DNA of 64,000 bases, from assembly GCA_006738865.1 (NCBI GenBank), contig AP019701.1, positions 3,902,001-3,966,000 on the forward strand, read 5' to 3'. This document shows positions 1 to 8,330 of the stretch, one piece after another (the first letter of the stretch is position 1; the number at the start of each line of letters is the position of its first letter). The notes beneath the pieces were generated by a model, which had not been told where the DNA came from, searched no databases, and worked only from the letters and a program-made list of their open reading frames with translations. The position numbers and the translations under genes were made by a program. This stretch comes from Allostella sp. ATCC 35155. GTDB lineage: Bacteria > Pseudomonadota > Alphaproteobacteria > ATCC43930 > Allostellaceae.

Positions 1-75
1 CTCAGACCTCTGCGACCACCTCCCTGCCCGCGACGCCATTGCCGCAAGCGAACGGCATTCGCATCAAGTGCTTAC

Positions 76-103
76 GAGTCGTTCGCACGCAACGAATCGA
101 CTC
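76..103. promoter_or_regulatory. imperfect palindrome upstream of bfr
   Basis: An imperfect dyad of about 28 bp (GAGTCG-TTCG paired with CGAA-T-CGACTC, one bulged base) lies about 65 bp before the bacterioferritin start. Its position suits an operator of an iron-responsive regulator, but no family consensus was matched. The first 75 bases of the window hold nothing else I can support. Confidence 0.3.
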
Positions 104-169
104 CTTTCGGCGTATGTTCCGGTGATCGCGCCGCCAGCGGCCGCCCACCCGAACGACGGAGACGGCATC

Positions 170-655
170 GTGAAGACCGACGCCGAGGTGATCGTCCACC
201 TCAATCGCCTCCTCAAGAACGAGCTGACGGCGATCAACCAGTACTTCCTGCATGCCCGGACCCTGAAGCACTGGGGATTCGAGCGGCTCGGCAACAAGGT
301 CTACGAGGAATCGATCGGCGAGATGCGCCACGCCGACCGGCTGATCCAGCGCATCCTCTTGATCGACGGCCATCCGAACCTTCAGGATCTCGGCAAGCTG
401 CTGATCGGCGAGACCGTCGTCGAATGCCTCGAATCGGACCTGCGGCTGGAGTCGGCGGCGCGGCGCGACGTGCTGGCCGCGGTCGCCCACTGCGAGCGGG
501 TTCAGGATTACGTCTCGCGCGAGATCGCCGTCGGCATCCTCGAGGACACCGAAGAGCATATCGACTTCCTCGAGACCGAACTCGGCCTCGTCGAGAAGGT
601 CGGGCTCCACAACTACCTGCAGACCCAGATCGGCGATCATTCGAGCGGATCCTAG
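170..655 (+). CDS. bfr: bacterioferritin, haem-binding iron storage
   Basis: Cytoplasmic 24-subunit iron-storage protein: it oxidises Fe(II) at a di-iron centre and stores it as a mineral core, with haem between subunit pairs. The product is 161 aa against about 158 for E. coli Bfr and aligns without gaps. Conserved residues visible are E18, E51, H54, E94 and H130, plus the haem ligand M52 in GEMRHAD. The sixth ferroxidase ligand, E127 in E. coli, is Thr here (EDTEEH), with Glu at 128 and 129. The start chosen is GTG 170, because GGAGAC lies 7 nt upstream and the product begins like other Bfr proteins; an in-frame ATG at 68 would add 34 unrelated residues. It converges on bfd with overlapping stop codons (CTAG). 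Confidence 0.96.
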   Translation: MKTDAEVIVHLNRLLKNELTAINQYFLHARTLKHWGFERLGNKVYEESIGEMRHADRLIQRILLIDGHPNLQDLGKLLIGETVVECLESDLRLESAARRDVLAAVAHCERVQDYVSREIAVGILEDTEEHIDFLETELGLVEKVGLHNYLQTQIGDHSSGS

Positions 656-846
656 TCGGCGCCGGCCAGAACCGGCCGGTCGGGAGCCACCGCCGACGCC
701 AGCATCTGGCGGATCGTCGGCAGGCAGGTTCCGCATTGCGGGGCGTTGCCGCAGCGACGGAAGATGTCGCCGCAGCGGCGAGCCCCATCGACGACGGCGG
801 CCCGGATTTCCCGATCGGAGATGACGCGGCAACTGCAAATGATCAT
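652..846 (-). CDS. bfd: bacterioferritin-associated [2Fe-2S] ferredoxin
   Basis: Small 64-aa ferredoxin of the Bfd/Fer2_BFD family, which passes electrons to the haem of bacterioferritin so that stored ferric iron is reduced and released. Four cluster ligands are visible as C4-x-C6 near the N terminus and C38-x2-C41 (NAPQCGTC). ATG 846 gives the usual Bfd N terminus (MIICSCRVIS); a TTG at 858 would add four residues. It faces bfr tail to tail, so the two genes are controlled separately. Two palindromes lie just upstream at 860-888, consistent with iron regulation. Confidence 0.9.
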   Translation of the reverse strand: MIICSCRVISDREIRAAVVDGARRCGDIFRRCGNAPQCGTCLPTIRQMLASAVAPDRPVLAGAD

Positions 847-859
847 GACGCCCGGCAAC

Positions 860-874
860 TGCGAACCATTCGCA
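860..874. promoter_or_regulatory. palindrome TGCGA-N5-TCGCA, candidate Fur-type operator
   Basis: The sequence TGCGAACCATTCGCA forms a perfect dyad 14 bp upstream of the bfd start. The same 15-mer, differing only in the three central bases, recurs at 10545-10559. The layout resembles Fur-family boxes of Alphaproteobacteria; that assignment is inference. Confidence 0.45.
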
Positions 875-888
875 TAGCATCCTATGCG
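871..888. promoter_or_regulatory. second palindrome upstream of bfd
   Basis: CGCATAG-CATC-CTATGCG, with perfect 7-bp arms, overlaps the end of the previous palindrome. It also contains a TAGCAT -10-like element. Together the two dyads cover the likely bfd promoter. Confidence 0.4.
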
Positions 889-1276
889 CGGCGCCGCCGG
901 AGATCAAGCGCGATTGCGAGCGATTATCGTCAGGGCTCCGGCGTCGCCGTAGCGCGGCCCGCGGAAATGGGCCGGGACGGAGGGTCCCGGCCCACCAACC
1001 CCGCGGCGGCCGATGCGGCGGCGGCGGGAGGGACGCCGCCGCCGCGCCCGGGCCTGCCCGCCGGGGCTTCGGAGGCGGCTGCCGCAGCGGGCGCCGGCCT
1101 CCTTGCAACGGGAGATGGGGATGGCGGCGGCTTCGACCAACGCCTCGCCCGTTCAACTGCGCGTGACGGGCAACTGCGCGTGACGGGCTTGGCCGCGCGC
1201 CGCCGGAATGCGCTATCCATGGCGCCGGCGCCGCGATCGGGCTTTCTTGCGGGAACGGGCCCAGACGGAGAACGGG
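889..1276. other. non-coding gap with two hairpins and a short tandem duplication
   Basis: No convincing gene lies here. Two strong hairpins are visible: 10-bp arms at 969-978 and 984-993 with a 5-nt loop, and 12-bp GCG-rich arms at 1015-1026 and 1034-1045. A 17-bp unit starting CAACTGCGCG is exactly duplicated at 1154-1170 and 1171-1187. The hairpins lack T tracts, so terminator function is uncertain. Confidence 0.5.
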
Positions 1277-2167
1277 GTGATCGTATTCCTGACCTCGACC
1301 GATCACGGCTACACGATCGGAGACTATCTGGACGGCCCTGGCGCGGCGCTGGCCGATCGCATCGTGCATCGCACCTATCCGGAGGTCCTGGCCGCCGCGC
1401 CCGGCGACCTCGCCCGCTTCGTTCCCGGAACTTGGATCTTCTCCGACATCGAGCGGATGCAGCCGGCGATGGCGACGGCGGCCGCCCGGTTGTGGTCGGC
1501 CCTGGAAAAGGCAGGATGTCGCCTGCTCAACCATCCGACCCGCGCCCTGCGGCGATACGAACTGCTGCGCCTGCTGCATGATCGCGGCGACAACGGCTTC
1601 GACGTCCAGCGCCTCACCGACCGGCGGGAGCCGCGGCGCTGGCCGGTCTTCCTGCGGCGCGACGACAACCATACCGGCGCCCTGACGCCGCTGCTCCACA
1701 CGCCCGATGCCTACCGCGAGGCGGTCGCCGACATCGAGCGGCGCAACTGGCCCCACCAGAGCACGATCGCCGTCGAATTCCTGGATACCGCCGACGCCGA
1801 CGGCCTCTATCGCAAGTACGGCGCCTTCCAGATCGGCGAGACCATCGTTCCGGGCCACATGGACACCAGCCGGAACTGGGTCGTGAAGGATGCCGACCTC
1901 GACAATGCCGACGAGCGCCGCCGCGAACTCGCCTTCCTCGACGGCAATCCCTGGACCGCCGCGATCCGGGCCGCATTCCGGATGGCGCGGCTCGACTATG
2001 GGCGCATCGACTTCAGCCTGCATGGGGAGCGGGTGGTCGTGTGGGAGATCAACACCAATCCCCTGATCGCCAGCCCGGCGAGCCTGCGGCCGGACCGGTC
2101 CGAGGTGGCCGAGCGGCTGTTCGCGCGCTTCGCCGCGGCGCTGACGGCGCTCGATCCCGCCAGCTGA
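1277..2167 (+). CDS. ATP-grasp-like protein of unknown substrate
   Basis: The product is 296 aa. The C-terminal part reads DYGRIDFSLHGERVVVWEINTNP, which matches the metal-binding end of ATP-grasp ligases (Asp, then Glu-x-Asn). Earlier segments (NHPTRALRRYELL, WPVFLRRDDNH) fit the ADP-binding half, although the usual Lys of the first nucleotide-binding strand appears to be Arg. The N terminus VIVFLTSTDHGYTIGDYL starts a pre-ATP-grasp fold. GTG 1277 was chosen because CGGAG lies 6 nt before it; an ATG at 1208 would add an unrelated Arg-rich stretch. Such enzymes join a carboxylate to an amine or thiol through an acyl phosphate. It points toward the adenylate-forming cluster, which may be coincidence. 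Confidence 0.6.
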   Translation: MIVFLTSTDHGYTIGDYLDGPGAALADRIVHRTYPEVLAAAPGDLARFVPGTWIFSDIERMQPAMATAAARLWSALEKAGCRLLNHPTRALRRYELLRLLHDRGDNGFDVQRLTDRREPRRWPVFLRRDDNHTGALTPLLHTPDAYREAVADIERRNWPHQSTIAVEFLDTADADGLYRKYGAFQIGETIVPGHMDTSRNWVVKDADLDNADERRRELAFLDGNPWTAAIRAAFRMARLDYGRIDFSLHGERVVVWEINTNPLIASPASLRPDRSEVAERLFARFAAALTALDPAS

Positions 2168-2192
2168 GCGCTCGCCCGCAGGGCCGACGGCG

Positions 2193-3674
2193 TCAGGAGG
2201 GCGGGCGCGACAGGCGCTCGGCGAGGATCCTGCGGAGCGCGGGGCCGTCCACCTTGCCGTTGCCGGTCCGCGGCAGGGCGTCGAGGCGGACGATCGTGTT
2301 CGGCATCCGCGCCGACGCGATCTCGGCGGCGCAATGGGCCATCAGCGCCGGCATGTCGATGGCGCCCGCCGGCGCTTCGACCGCGGCGATCGGCACGTCC
2401 TGGAAGCGCCGGGACGGCATGCCGACCACGGCGACGTCGGCCACCCCCGCGAACCGGCGGATGACCTCTTCGATCTCGGACGGGTAGATCTTGATGCCGC
2501 CATAGTTGATCCGGTCGTCGAGCCGACCCGCCAGGAAGAGATGGCCGGAGGCATCGCAGCGGCCGGCGTCGCCCGTCAGGAACCAGCCGTCGCGGAAGCT
2601 GCGCCCGCTGGCACCTTCATTGTCGACGTAGCGCGACGCGGCGTTGGCCGTGCGCACCCGCCCTTCGCCGACGGTGCCGGGCGGCACCGGCGCCCCTGCC
2701 TCGTCGGTCACCGCGATTTCGCAACCCGGCAGGGGACACCCCACCGTGGCGGGGTCGTGGTCGAGATCGGCCGGCCGGGCGCAGGCGACCACGCCCATCT
2801 CGTTGCTGCCATAGGTGATGTAGAGGTTGGGCGTCAGCCGTCGCCGTACCGCAATGCGTTCCGCAATCCCCAGCATGGCGGTCGAGGCGGCGAGGCAGCG
2901 CAGCCCCGGCAGGGCCGGCTGCGGTTCCGCCGGCAGCCGGTCGAGGAGATAGCGCAGGTGGCTGGGGGTCGCCTCGATATGGCTGATGCGCTCGGCGCGA
3001 AGGCGTTCCATCAGCGTCGGCACATCCTCCGGCATCCGGCGGATCACCAGCGTGCCGCCCGCGAGCAGCACCCGCACCGCGGCCTGCCGGCCGAACGCGA
3101 AATGCACGGGCAGGATCGGCATGTGGCGGTCGGCCGGGCCCAGGCCGAGCGCGAGGATGGTCTGGCGGGAGCGGGCGTCCTGCTGATCGTGGGTCAGGGG
3201 GACGGCCTTGCGCAGCCCGGTCGTGCCCGAGGACAGGTTGATGTGGGCCGTCCGCGCGCCGCCCGGCACCCGCAACACGACGGGATCGGCCCCCTCGCCG
3301 GCAGCCAGTATCTCCGCCATGCCGGGATGCCCGCCGGATTCGGCGACCGTCAGCACGGCGCCCGTCATCGTCCGCAACCGCTCCCGCTCGGGCGCGGCGT
3401 CCTTGGGGTCGATCTGCACCGGGATCTGGCCGCCCAGCATGGCCCCGAGGTAGCCGACGAGACTGTCCAGGGGAGCGGACAGCGACAGCGCCACCACGTC
3501 GCCCGGGCCGCAGCCATGCGCGCGCAGACCGGCGGAGAAGGCCGCAAGGCGACGCGCGAGATCGGCGAAGGTCAGGACGGTGCCGTCGCGTTCGATCGCG
3601 GGCCGCGCCTCCCGGGCGCGGGCGAGGATCGGGTCGACGACGTTGACGGCGCGGTCCATGGCGTCAGCCGACAT
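2193..3674 (-). CDS. adenylate-forming enzyme A (acyl-CoA synthetase/ligase family)
   Basis: About 493 aa of the ANL superfamily, activating a carboxylic acid as an acyl-AMP and usually moving it to CoA or another thiol. Motifs in order are the P-loop LSSGTTGLRKAVP, YGSNEMG (A5), GDAG (A7), GRLDDRINYGG (A8 hinge) and the catalytic Lys in GNGKV (A10). There is no fused carrier or condensation domain. It is the last of four tandem paralogues and the most divergent of them. The ATG at 3674 overlaps gene B by 11 nt; ATG 3659 is a second possible start leaving a 4-nt gap. No promoter motif precedes it, so it is probably co-transcribed with B. Substrate unknown. Confidence 0.85.
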   Translation of the reverse strand: MSADAMDRAVNVVDPILARAREARPAIERDGTVLTFADLARRLAAFSAGLRAHGCGPGDVVALSLSAPLDSLVGYLGAMLGGQIPVQIDPKDAAPERERLRTMTGAVLTVAESGGHPGMAEILAAGEGADPVVLRVPGGARTAHINLSSGTTGLRKAVPLTHDQQDARSRQTILALGLGPADRHMPILPVHFAFGRQAAVRVLLAGGTLVIRRMPEDVPTLMERLRAERISHIEATPSHLRYLLDRLPAEPQPALPGLRCLAASTAMLGIAERIAVRRRLTPNLYITYGSNEMGVVACARPADLDHDPATVGCPLPGCEIAVTDEAGAPVPPGTVGEGRVRTANAASRYVDNEGASGRSFRDGWFLTGDAGRCDASGHLFLAGRLDDRINYGGIKIYPSEIEEVIRRFAGVADVAVVGMPSRRFQDVPIAAVEAPAGAIDMPALMAHCAAEIASARMPNTIVRLDALPRTGNGKVDGPALRRILAERLSRPPS

Positions 3675-5121
3675 GGGGAGCGAGATCGGCGCGCAGCTGC
3701 CGCACCAGCACCTTGCCGGTCGCGTTGCGCGGCAGGCGTTCGAGATTGAGGAACCGGACCGGCACCTTGTAGGCAGCCAGATGTTCGCGGCAATGGGCGC
3801 GCAGCGCCGCCGGCGTCGCCGAACCGCAGAGGACGACGGCCGCCCCCACGACTTCCTGGAACCGGCGCGACGGGACACCGAAGACGGCGCACTCGGCGAC
3901 CGCCGGATGGCTGCCGAGAACCGCCTCGACTTCGAACGGGTAGATCTTCTGACCCCCGCTGTTGATGCGGTCGTCGACGCGCCCGGCCAGGTGCAGCAGG
4001 CCGTGCCGGTCCAGCCACCCGGTGTCCCCGGGGTAGAACCAGCCGTCGCGGAAGCCGGGCGAGCCGTCGAGGTAGCCCGCGGAAAGCTGCGGCCCGCGGA
4101 AGCGGACCTCGCCAACCGTCCCGGCCGAGACCCGCGCGCCGCTGTCGTCGACGACCTCGACGTCGAGGCCCGGCACGACCCGGCCGACGCAGCCCGGCGC
4201 CAGATCGAGCTCATCCGGGCCGGCGTGGGTGATCAGGCCGCCCTCGTTCGAGCCGTAGTGGATATGCAGGTTGGGCGTCAGTCGCCGGCGCACCGCCAGC
4301 CGGTCGGCCAGCGGCAGCTGCGACCCGGCCACCGAGAAGGCCTTCATGTCCGGCAGCGCCGGGCCGACGCCGTCCGTCTCCGGCCCCAGCCCTTCGAGCA
4401 GGGTGTGGACGTGGCTCGGGGTGACCGAGGTGTAGCCGACGCGCTCGGTCCGCAAGAGTGCGATCAGCTCCGGCACGGACTGCGGGAGCGGCCGCAGCAC
4501 GACGGCACCCCCGAGATCCAGCATGCGCACGGCCGAATGCCGGGCGAACGAGTAGACCAGATTGACGAGCGCGAAATGGCGGTCATCGCGCCCGAGGCCG
4601 AGCAGAGGCTCCAGCGATCGGGTCCGCTCCAGCATCTGGGCGTGGGTGGCCGGTGCCGCCTTGGACGGCCCGGTCGTACCGGAGGAGATCACGATCTGGG
4701 CCCAGTCGTCGCCGCCGTCGTGGCGCAGGGCGAAGGGGTCGGCCGCCGCCGGCAGCCCGGCCGGCGCGATCGGGCGCAGCCCCGGGGGCAGCGCCGCCGG
4801 CTCCTCGGTGATGGCGGCGACCGCGCCGGCGCGGCCGAGAAGCCCGATCAAGTCGGTCGGCGGCGCGGCAGGATCGAACGGCATGGCCACCCGGCCGCCC
4901 AGCAGGACGCCGAGCACGGCCCGCAGGATCGACGCCTGGTCGCGCAAGGCGACCGCGACCACCGCCCCCTTGGGCAAGTCGAGAGCGGCGAGGCCGGCCG
5001 AGACACCGCCCAGGGAGGCCGCGAACTCGCCATGCCCGAGCGTCCGTTCCGGCAACGACAGGGCCGGCGCCCGGGGCCGGCGCGCGGCATGGTCGAGCAG
5101 CCCGTCGAGATAGTTGACCAT
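3664..5121 (-). CDS. adenylate-forming enzyme B
   Basis: A 485-aa ANL-superfamily enzyme, complete from N-terminal to C-terminal subdomain. Motifs visible are ISSGTTGPSKAAP (AMP/phosphate loop), YGSNEGG, GDTGWLDRHGLLHLAGRVDDRINSGG and NATGKVLVRQL with the catalytic Lys. The N terminus MVNYLDGLLDHAARRP is nearly the same in C and D, so the three are recent duplicates. TGTTAACA stands 7 nt before the start codon, as in C and D. The sequence lacks the YGxTE form typical of CoA ligases and carries YGSNE instead, which may define the acid-binding pocket. Substrate and acceptor cannot be read from sequence. Confidence 0.87.
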   Translation of the reverse strand: MVNYLDGLLDHAARRPRAPALSLPERTLGHGEFAASLGGVSAGLAALDLPKGAVVAVALRDQASILRAVLGVLLGGRVAMPFDPAAPPTDLIGLLGRAGAVAAITEEPAALPPGLRPIAPAGLPAAADPFALRHDGGDDWAQIVISSGTTGPSKAAPATHAQMLERTRSLEPLLGLGRDDRHFALVNLVYSFARHSAVRMLDLGGAVVLRPLPQSVPELIALLRTERVGYTSVTPSHVHTLLEGLGPETDGVGPALPDMKAFSVAGSQLPLADRLAVRRRLTPNLHIHYGSNEGGLITHAGPDELDLAPGCVGRVVPGLDVEVVDDSGARVSAGTVGEVRFRGPQLSAGYLDGSPGFRDGWFYPGDTGWLDRHGLLHLAGRVDDRINSGGQKIYPFEVEAVLGSHPAVAECAVFGVPSRRFQEVVGAAVVLCGSATPAALRAHCREHLAAYKVPVRFLNLERLPRNATGKVLVRQLRADLAPHVG

Positions 5122-5128
5122 GCCGACC

Positions 5129-5136
5129 TGTTAACA
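5129..5136 (-). promoter_or_regulatory. TGTTAACA element 7 nt before gene B
   Basis: An 8-bp palindrome with the same spacing to ATG as the elements before C and D. Upstream of all three a GTTCG is also conserved 10-12 bp before the element. It could be an extended -10 of a very short leader or a regulator site. Confidence 0.35.
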
Positions 5137-5240
5137 CAGGTGGAGGTGCGAACGAAAAGCGGTCCGAGAAACCTGCGCCGCGGCAGCCCGATCCGGCCGG
5201 TAGTCCGACTGATCCCGCCGGCCGTTGCCCGGCGTCGCGG

Positions 5241-6689
5241 TCAGCTCGCTTTCCCGGACAACTGCTCGCGCAGACGCCGCACCAGCACCTTGCCCGTGGC
5301 ATTGCGCGGCAGGCGGTCGAGCAGAAGAAAGAGCGCGGGGATCTTCGAGCGGGCGAGGCGCGCCCGGCAATGCGCGCGCAGCTCGCCCGTGGTTGTCGCG
5401 GCCGACAGCACCACCGCCGCGGCGACGACCTCCTGGTGCTGCCGCGACGGCACTCCGAACACGGCACAGTCGGCGATGGCCGGATGCGTGCGCAGGACGG
5501 CCTCCACCTCGAACGGGTAGACCTTGTTGCTGCCGAAATTGATGCGGTCGTCGGTGCGGCCGGCGAGATGGAGCAGGCCGTGCGCGTCGAGCCAGCCGGT
5601 GTCGCCGGGGTGGAACCAGCCGTCGCGATGGCCGGAGGCGTCCCCGCCGAGATAGGCATCGTGCATCTGCGCGCCGGCCACGCGAATTTCGCCGATCGTG
5701 CCAGCCGCCACGGTGGCGCGGGCGTCGTCGACGATCTCGACGCGGATGCCCGCCAGCGCCCGGCCGACGCAGGCGGGGGCGAGATCCAGCTCCGCCGGGC
5801 CGGCATGGGTGGCGAACCCCATCTCGTTGCTGCCGTAGCTGATATGCAGGCCCGGGGTCAGCCGGCGCCGGACGTCCAGTCGGTCGGCCAGCGGCAGGGC
5901 CGAGCCGCTGACCGAGAGCGCGCGCATGGCGGGGAGCGCCGGCTCCGCCTCGTCCATGCCGTCGAGGACAGCGCGGACATGGGTCGGGGTCAGCGAGAGA
6001 TAGGTGATGCGCTCGGCCCGGAGCAGCGCAAGCAACTGCGGAACGGTCGCCGGCAGCGGCCGGAGGACGACGGCACCGCCGACGTCCAGCACGCGCACGG
6101 CGGAATGCCGGCCGAGCGCATAGGCGAGATCGATGAGTGGCAGATAGCGGTCGTCGGCCCCAAGGCCGAGCAACGGCACCAGCACCCGCGTCCGCTGCAG
6201 CATCTGGGCGTGCGATGCCGGTGCCGCCTTGGACGGGCCGGTGGTGCCCGAGGAGACGACGATCTGGGCCCAGTGGTCGCCGCCCGCGTGGCGGACGGCG
6301 GCGGGATCGGCCATGGCCGGCAGCTCGCCGAGCGCAATCACCGGGCGGCCGGATGGCAGCGCCTCCCAGCCGTCGGCGAGGATGGCAGCTGCACCGGACT
6401 GGGCGAGCAGTCGGTCGAGATCGGCCGGCACCGCCGCCGGGTCGATCGGCAGTGCGACGCGGCCGCCGAGGATGGTGCCGAGGATGGCACGCAGGCAGGC
6501 CGCCTGGCCGCGGGCCGCGATCGCGACGACTCCCCCCGCCGGCACGCCGCGCGCGGCCAAGCCGGCCGAGACCCCGGCCAGCGACGCCGCGAGTTCGGCC
6601 CGGCTCAGTGTCCGGTCGGGCAGCGACAGGGCCGGCTCGTCCGGCCGGCGTGCCGCATGACCGAGAAGCCCGTCGAGATAGTTGACCAT
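5241..6689 (-). CDS. adenylate-forming enzyme C
   Basis: A 482-aa paralogue of B and D. It carries VSSGTTGPSKAAP, YGSNEMGF, GDTGWLDAHGLLHLAGRTDDRINFGSNKVYPFE and NATGKVLVRRL. In the A8 segment the usual second Gly of INxGG is replaced by Ser (INFGSNK), a small local departure from its sisters. All catalytic residues of the family are present, so it should be an active acyl-AMP former. The gap of 119 bp to B and its own upstream TGCTAACA element (coding strand) suggest it has its own transcription start. Substrate unknown. Confidence 0.87.
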   Translation of the reverse strand: MVNYLDGLLGHAARRPDEPALSLPDRTLSRAELAASLAGVSAGLAARGVPAGGVVAIAARGQAACLRAILGTILGGRVALPIDPAAVPADLDRLLAQSGAAAILADGWEALPSGRPVIALGELPAMADPAAVRHAGGDHWAQIVVSSGTTGPSKAAPASHAQMLQRTRVLVPLLGLGADDRYLPLIDLAYALGRHSAVRVLDVGGAVVLRPLPATVPQLLALLRAERITYLSLTPTHVRAVLDGMDEAEPALPAMRALSVSGSALPLADRLDVRRRLTPGLHISYGSNEMGFATHAGPAELDLAPACVGRALAGIRVEIVDDARATVAAGTIGEIRVAGAQMHDAYLGGDASGHRDGWFHPGDTGWLDAHGLLHLAGRTDDRINFGSNKVYPFEVEAVLRTHPAIADCAVFGVPSRQHQEVVAAAVVLSAATTTGELRAHCRARLARSKIPALFLLLDRLPRNATGKVLVRRLREQLSGKAS

Positions 6690-6696
6690 GCCAGAC

Positions 6697-6704
6697 TGTT
6701 AGCA
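6697..6704 (-). promoter_or_regulatory. TGCTAACA element 7 nt before gene C
   Basis: Same element, same 7-nt spacing to the start codon and same GTTCG upstream as before genes B and D. Confidence 0.35.
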
Positions 6705-6789
6705 CGGACGCACCGCCGAACACGCTGCGGCGCCGCAGTTCGCCTCTTCCTCCAGCCGGCGAGCCGTCGGCCCCGATCGGGCATCGCTG

Positions 6790-8244
6790 TCAGCCCGCTG
6801 GTCGGAACAGCTGCTCGCGCAGGCGCCGAACCAGCACCTTCCCGGTCTCGTTGCGTGGCAGGCGATCCAACTTCAGCATGCGCTGCGGAACCTTGTGGGG
6901 CGGCAGCATCGTCCGGCAATGCGCGCGCAACACCGCGGGCGTCGCGTCCCCGGAGAGCACGACCGCAGCGGCCACCTCCTCCTGCCGTTCCCGCGAGGGC
7001 ACCCCGAACACGGCACAGTCGGCCACCGCCGGATGCGTGCGCAGCACCGCCTCGACTTCGAAGGGGTAGACCTTGAGGCCGCCGTGATTGATCCGGTCGT
7101 CGGTCCGTCCGGCCAGATGCAGCAGCCCGTGCCGGTCCAGCCAGCCGGTATCGCCCGGATGGAACCAGCCGTCGCGATGCCCGGCGAACGGATCCGCGCC
7201 GACATAGCGTGCGGACATCTGCGCACTCGCGACCCGGATTTCGCCGACCGAGCCCGGCGGGGCCGGACGACCGGCATCGTCCAGGATCTCGACCCGGACG
7301 CCGGGCAACGGCCGGCCCACGCCTTCGGGAGCAAGGTCGAGTTCGCGCGGTCCGGCATGGGCGACGAGGCCCGCCTCGTTCGTGCCATAGACGACGTGCA
7401 GCGCCGGCGTCAGTCGTCGACGCACCGCGATGCGATCGGCGAGCGGCAGCAGGGCGCCGCTGACCGAGAGCCAGCGGACGTCCGGCAGAGCCGGCGCCGG
7501 CTGGTCGCCCAGGTCGTCGAGGATGGCGCGAAGATGGCTCGGCGTCATCGTGAGGCCGGTGACGCGCTCGGCCCGCAACAGGTCGAGCAGTGCCGGCACC
7601 CCGGACGGCAACGGACGCAGCAGGACGACGCCGCCCGCCTCCAGCGTGCGGATCGCCGAGAGGCGAGCCAGGGCGTATGCGAGGTTCATGACCGGAAGAT
7701 GGCGGTCCGACGGCACCGCCCCGACGACCAGCCCGATCACCCGCGACCGTTCGATCAGATCGCAATGCGAAACGGCGGCGAGCTTGGCCGGCCCGGTCGT
7801 CCCGGAGGACACCAGGATCTGGGCGGGATGCCCGCCGCCGGGATGCCGCGCGTGCGCGACGTCGCCCACGGACGGCAGATCCTCCGGCCGGAACACGGGA
7901 CAGGCATACGTGTCAGGGCGCGCGTCATCGTCCAGCACGGCGACGGCACCGGAGCGGCGGATCAGCGCCCGGCGGTCCGACGGCAGCGCCTGCGGGTCGA
8001 GCGCCAGTGCGATGCGGCCCCCGAGCATGATCCCCAGGGTTGTCAGAAGCGTCGTGTCCTGGCGCCGCCCTGCGACGGCGACGATCGCACCGGCCGGAAC
8101 TGCCTGCAGCGTCAGTCCGGCAGCGATCCCGGCGAGACGCGCGCCCAGTTCGCCGAACGTCAGCGTCCGGTCGGGGAGCGACAGGGCCGGCGCGTCCGGC
8201 CGGCGTATCGCATGACCGAGAATCCCATCGAGATAGTTGGCCAT
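6790..8244 (-). CDS. adenylate-forming enzyme D
   Basis: A 484-aa paralogue and first of the four tandem ANL genes. Motifs are VSSGTTGPAKLAAV (P-loop), YGTNEAGLVAHAG, GDTGWLDRHGLLHLAGRTDDRINHGG and NETGKVLVRRL with the C-terminal catalytic Lys. N-terminal MANYLDGILGHAIRRP matches B and C. An 87-bp gap separates it from the aldehyde dehydrogenase upstream on the same strand, and TGCTAGCA lies 7 nt before ATG. The array A-D plus the lone gene at 12205 suggests a set of enzymes handling related but different acids; this is inference. Confidence 0.87.
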   Translation of the reverse strand: MANYLDGILGHAIRRPDAPALSLPDRTLTFGELGARLAGIAAGLTLQAVPAGAIVAVAGRRQDTTLLTTLGIMLGGRIALALDPQALPSDRRALIRRSGAVAVLDDDARPDTYACPVFRPEDLPSVGDVAHARHPGGGHPAQILVSSGTTGPAKLAAVSHCDLIERSRVIGLVVGAVPSDRHLPVMNLAYALARLSAIRTLEAGGVVLLRPLPSGVPALLDLLRAERVTGLTMTPSHLRAILDDLGDQPAPALPDVRWLSVSGALLPLADRIAVRRRLTPALHVVYGTNEAGLVAHAGPRELDLAPEGVGRPLPGVRVEILDDAGRPAPPGSVGEIRVASAQMSARYVGADPFAGHRDGWFHPGDTGWLDRHGLLHLAGRTDDRINHGGLKVYPFEVEAVLRTHPAVADCAVFGVPSRERQEEVAAAVVLSGDATPAVLRAHCRTMLPPHKVPQRMLKLDRLPRNETGKVLVRRLREQLFRPAG

Positions 8245-8251
8245 GCCGCCT

Positions 8252-8259
8252 TGCTAGCA
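8252..8259 (-). promoter_or_regulatory. TGCTAGCA element 7 nt before gene D
   Basis: Perfect 8-bp palindrome at the same distance from the start as the elements before B and C, with a conserved CGTTCG about 10 bp further upstream. Confidence 0.35.
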
Positions 8260-8330
8260 TGGCCGCGCCCGAACGAAAAAGGGCGCCGCCGAGCCCTGCC
8301 CGGCGGCGCCCCTCTCCGTCCGGCCGGCGG

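Noticed and set aside
2-2023. Long minus-strand frame over bfr and the ATP-grasp gene
   Set aside because: The product shows no domain and runs through both plus-strand genes; composition shadow.
2193-8244. The adenylating genes as a nonribosomal peptide synthetase
   Set aside because: No condensation, carrier or thioesterase domain is present in or beside them, and each gene ends after the A10 motif.
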